This document shows, piece by piece, positions 19,002 through 20,785 of a stretch of DNA of 20,785 nt (the first letter of the stretch is position 1; every line of letters starts with the position of its first letter). Source of the DNA: Coemansia sp. RSA 922 (lineage: Eukaryota; Kickxellomycota; Kickxellomycetes; Kickxellales; Kickxellaceae). The stretch is taken from positions 1 through 20,785 of the forward strand of contig JANBQS010000334.1 in the NCBI GenBank assembly GCA_027577415.1, read 5' to 3'. The position numbers were made by a program, and so were the translations under genes. The notes under the pieces are model-generated. The model ran no database searches. It saw only the letters and a program-made list of their open reading frames with translations, and was not told where the DNA came from.

Positions 19002-19456
19002 ATTTTTGTTAATACGCGGTAAGTTTACAATCGAAAAAGAAAGAAAGAAAGAGAAAAATACGAGTGAATTGAACCGAACGAAGAAAACCAAGAGAGACAG
19101 CAAAAAAAAAAAAAGAATGACTAGCCCCTTGATCACTCAACAAATCCATTAATTTGATTGGTTTGTTGAGACACTGAGTCGCAGGCAAAGCTAGCCGCGG
19201 CGATCGCTTGGGCTACCTTTGGCCGCAGCTCAGTACGTCTCAACGGCTCATTTTTAATCATAAACAACACGATTTAGACTCGATCTAATCAGCCCATCGA
19301 AATGGAGGGACTGTTTACAATATTTTTTCCAGGAACTTTTAGCTCCAGCCTCGCTCTTTTAGTAAACATTCTTCTACTTTTTTTGCAACTCTCATTCATT
19401 TCATTCATTTTTCACTCCGCTCTAGTATATTATTATTTCTTGTCGTTTTTTGTACC
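19002..19456. promoter_or_regulatory. Shared divergent region between DBP8 and the right kinase copy
   Basis: The two genes are transcribed away from each other over 455 bases. The DBP8-side part (19002-19135) is A-rich. The rest (from about 19165) matches the left kinase copy's flank in inverted orientation and includes the terminal palindrome. A further inverted pair, CTCAACAAA (19136-19144) and TTTGTTGAG (19162-19170), lies at the junction. Confidence 0.55.
19165..19244. repeat. Imperfect palindrome at the 5' end of the right kinase unit
   Basis: The left arm, 19165-19195 (begins GTTGAGACACTGAG), pairs with the right arm, 19212-19244 (ends CAGTACGTCTCAAC), around a GC-rich 16-base loop; a few mismatches and a two-base insertion interrupt the arms. 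The same arm and loop core recur beside the left kinase copy at 2003-2043. Confidence 0.75.
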
Positions 19457-20785
19457 ATGACCAATTCTAGCCGTGAACCATACACTCCCACCCCAAGTTC
19501 GCGGCATGGCGGGAGAAATTCGGCTCTGCAAGGGTTGGCAGGAAGCCGGCGCGGGGGTGGCGTCAACCAGTCCAGACAGAACCCAGATGTATGTATCTTT
19601 ACCCACTGCAACTTTGTGTGCCAGCTTAAACTCGTCAATATTACAAGAGTCGCAAAGGCAGTGCTGCTTAATTAATTGCCAATAATTTTTTTGTATTTTC
19701 ATTCACGTATAGTCGCATTCTCAGAACAGCGTCAATACTACACCTCATCGCCTAGCGAGATATGGAGACTACCTGTCTCCCGAAGAGTGGGAGCGCGAGG
19801 AACATCGCTGCAAGCTTGTCGAAGAGCTTCATCGCGGTGGACCAGGTGAAGAAAAAAAGTTTCCTTCGCTCATGGACGAGCTTGGCCTGGGCGACAAATA
19901 TCTTGTGTACCTAAATGGAACGACTGGGTCGTTTGACCAACTTGCGAATGAAATATCCTCGGTTTGCTCGGTGGTGTCAACGACGGGCCGTCCGAAAAGT
20001 AGGGCCAGCCTCGCCGAGAAGGACTACGTCGAAGGGTTTAAGCGCGTCCTGGACAAGTTGTCTACCTTCTCACCCGATGGTCTGCCGCCGGAACACTTGC
20101 CAACCCGGTATGCGTACAAGGATTGTCAGAACGTGGCGCTGAAGCCGAGCAATCTGAAGCCCGATCTTGTGTTTTCTATCGTCGGTACGATTGTCAGCCA
20201 TATGAAGGACGTCCACCTCATCCTAGAGGCGAAGGGGGATATGAGTAGAGACAAGGCGTACGAAAGACATCTCGGCCAGCTAGCAGATTATGCGCTGGAG
20301 CTCAAGACCGTCCAACCGATGCGCAAGTTCGTTCCGGTGCTCTTCCTCTATGGGTGCCAACTGGATCTCGTTGTTTTCACGCATGGTGGGTACTACTTCA
20401 CATGCATCGGTACCACGTTGTACGAGGATGAGAACGAGCGCGGTATTTTTGATATCATGGCTCGACACACGCTTCGGGATTTGTGGTTTATCCTGACACT
20501 ACCTCTTTGCGAGTTCGGTCAGATCATTGACAGCCTTAGCATGCCAGACTATGCACAGCTCAATACGACGACTACGCCAGCCTCGCTCGTGCCCTTTCTA
20601 ACATCACGCGGATCCGATCTTCAGGGCATTAAGGAGCTGTACTTCAAGGCCCACATCACCGGGCGCAGCACATACCTCTTTCGCGCGAGCTATGAGGGCA
20701 AGGAGGTTGTGTTTAAGTTGACCTGGCTGCGCACGAACCGGCTGCCCGAGGGCGCCGTTTACAAGGTGCTTGAGGATGGCAATGT
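19457..20785 (+). CDS. Fungal-type (FunK1) protein kinase with PD-(D/E)XK-like domain, partial (right copy)
   Basis: The gene reads rightwards and runs off the window. The ATG at 19457 sits in a favourable context (ACCATGA). Exon 1 (19457-19588) encodes 44 residues and ends at a GTATGT donor. Exon 2 can start at 19713 (TAG acceptor) or 19725 (CAG acceptor); both are in frame and differ by four residues. It is open to the edge, over 350 codons. Counting from the first acceptor, the nuclease-like motif is Asp195 (KPDLVF), Glu216 and Lys218 (LEAKG) and Gln233 (GQLADYA), so the signature residues are all present. The kinase fold begins near FRASYEGKEVVFKLTW, with its lysine, but the catalytic loop lies outside. 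It matches the left copy closely in nucleotides and protein, without stops or frameshifts in the visible part. Substrates are unknown. Confidence 0.85.

Overview
The window looks like nuclear DNA from an early-diverging filamentous fungus, most likely Kickxellomycotina (a Coemansia or Linderina relative). That placement is an inference. It rests on mostly intronless genes with short GT-AG introns where present, an F-box-like protein family I associate with Kickxellales, a Tup1 corepressor with a glutamine/proline-rich linker, and fungal-type (FunK1) kinases. No tRNA, rRNA, CRISPR array or prokaryotic operon was seen.

Layout: positions 1-2043 hold a FunK1-type kinase gene on the minus strand, cut by the left edge, with its promoter and a hairpin-like end. 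Next come a decayed C-terminal fragment of an F-box-like gene (about 2125-2387) and a fuller relative carrying a one-base frameshift (2520-4227). A bHLH transcription factor with an AT-hook lies on the minus strand (4652-6580). After a gene-free stretch follow tRNA 2'-phosphotransferase (7526-8197, minus) and a small probable mitochondrial protein (8465-8842, minus). The latter shares a divergent promoter with an unrecognised coiled-coil protein (9060-9935, plus). TUP1 (10265-12200, one intron) is followed by a stem-loop with direct repeats, a proline-rich pirin-like bicupin protein (13188-15399, one intron), an arrestin-like protein ending in a PPxY motif (16050-17549), and the DEAD-box helicase DBP8 (17586-19001, minus). 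At the right edge a second FunK1-type gene (19457 to the edge, plus) starts, again behind a hairpin.

The two kinase copies are inverted relative to each other, point outwards and bracket about 17 kb of host genes. Each joins a PD-(D/E)XK nuclease-like segment to a kinase fold. They are similar over about 1.6 kb including promoter, intron and terminal palindrome, yet differ at many sites, so they are separate copies rather than an assembly echo. The palindrome loop has opposite orientation in the two copies. Together this suggests a dispersed, possibly mobile unit.

The internal genes serve RNA processing (TPT1, DBP8), transcription control (TUP1, bHLH) and trafficking or ubiquitin-linked regulation (arrestin-like, F-box-like); they do not form one pathway. 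The most unusual host protein is the pirin-like one: all four positions that bind iron in canonical pirin are substituted while the spacing between them is unchanged.
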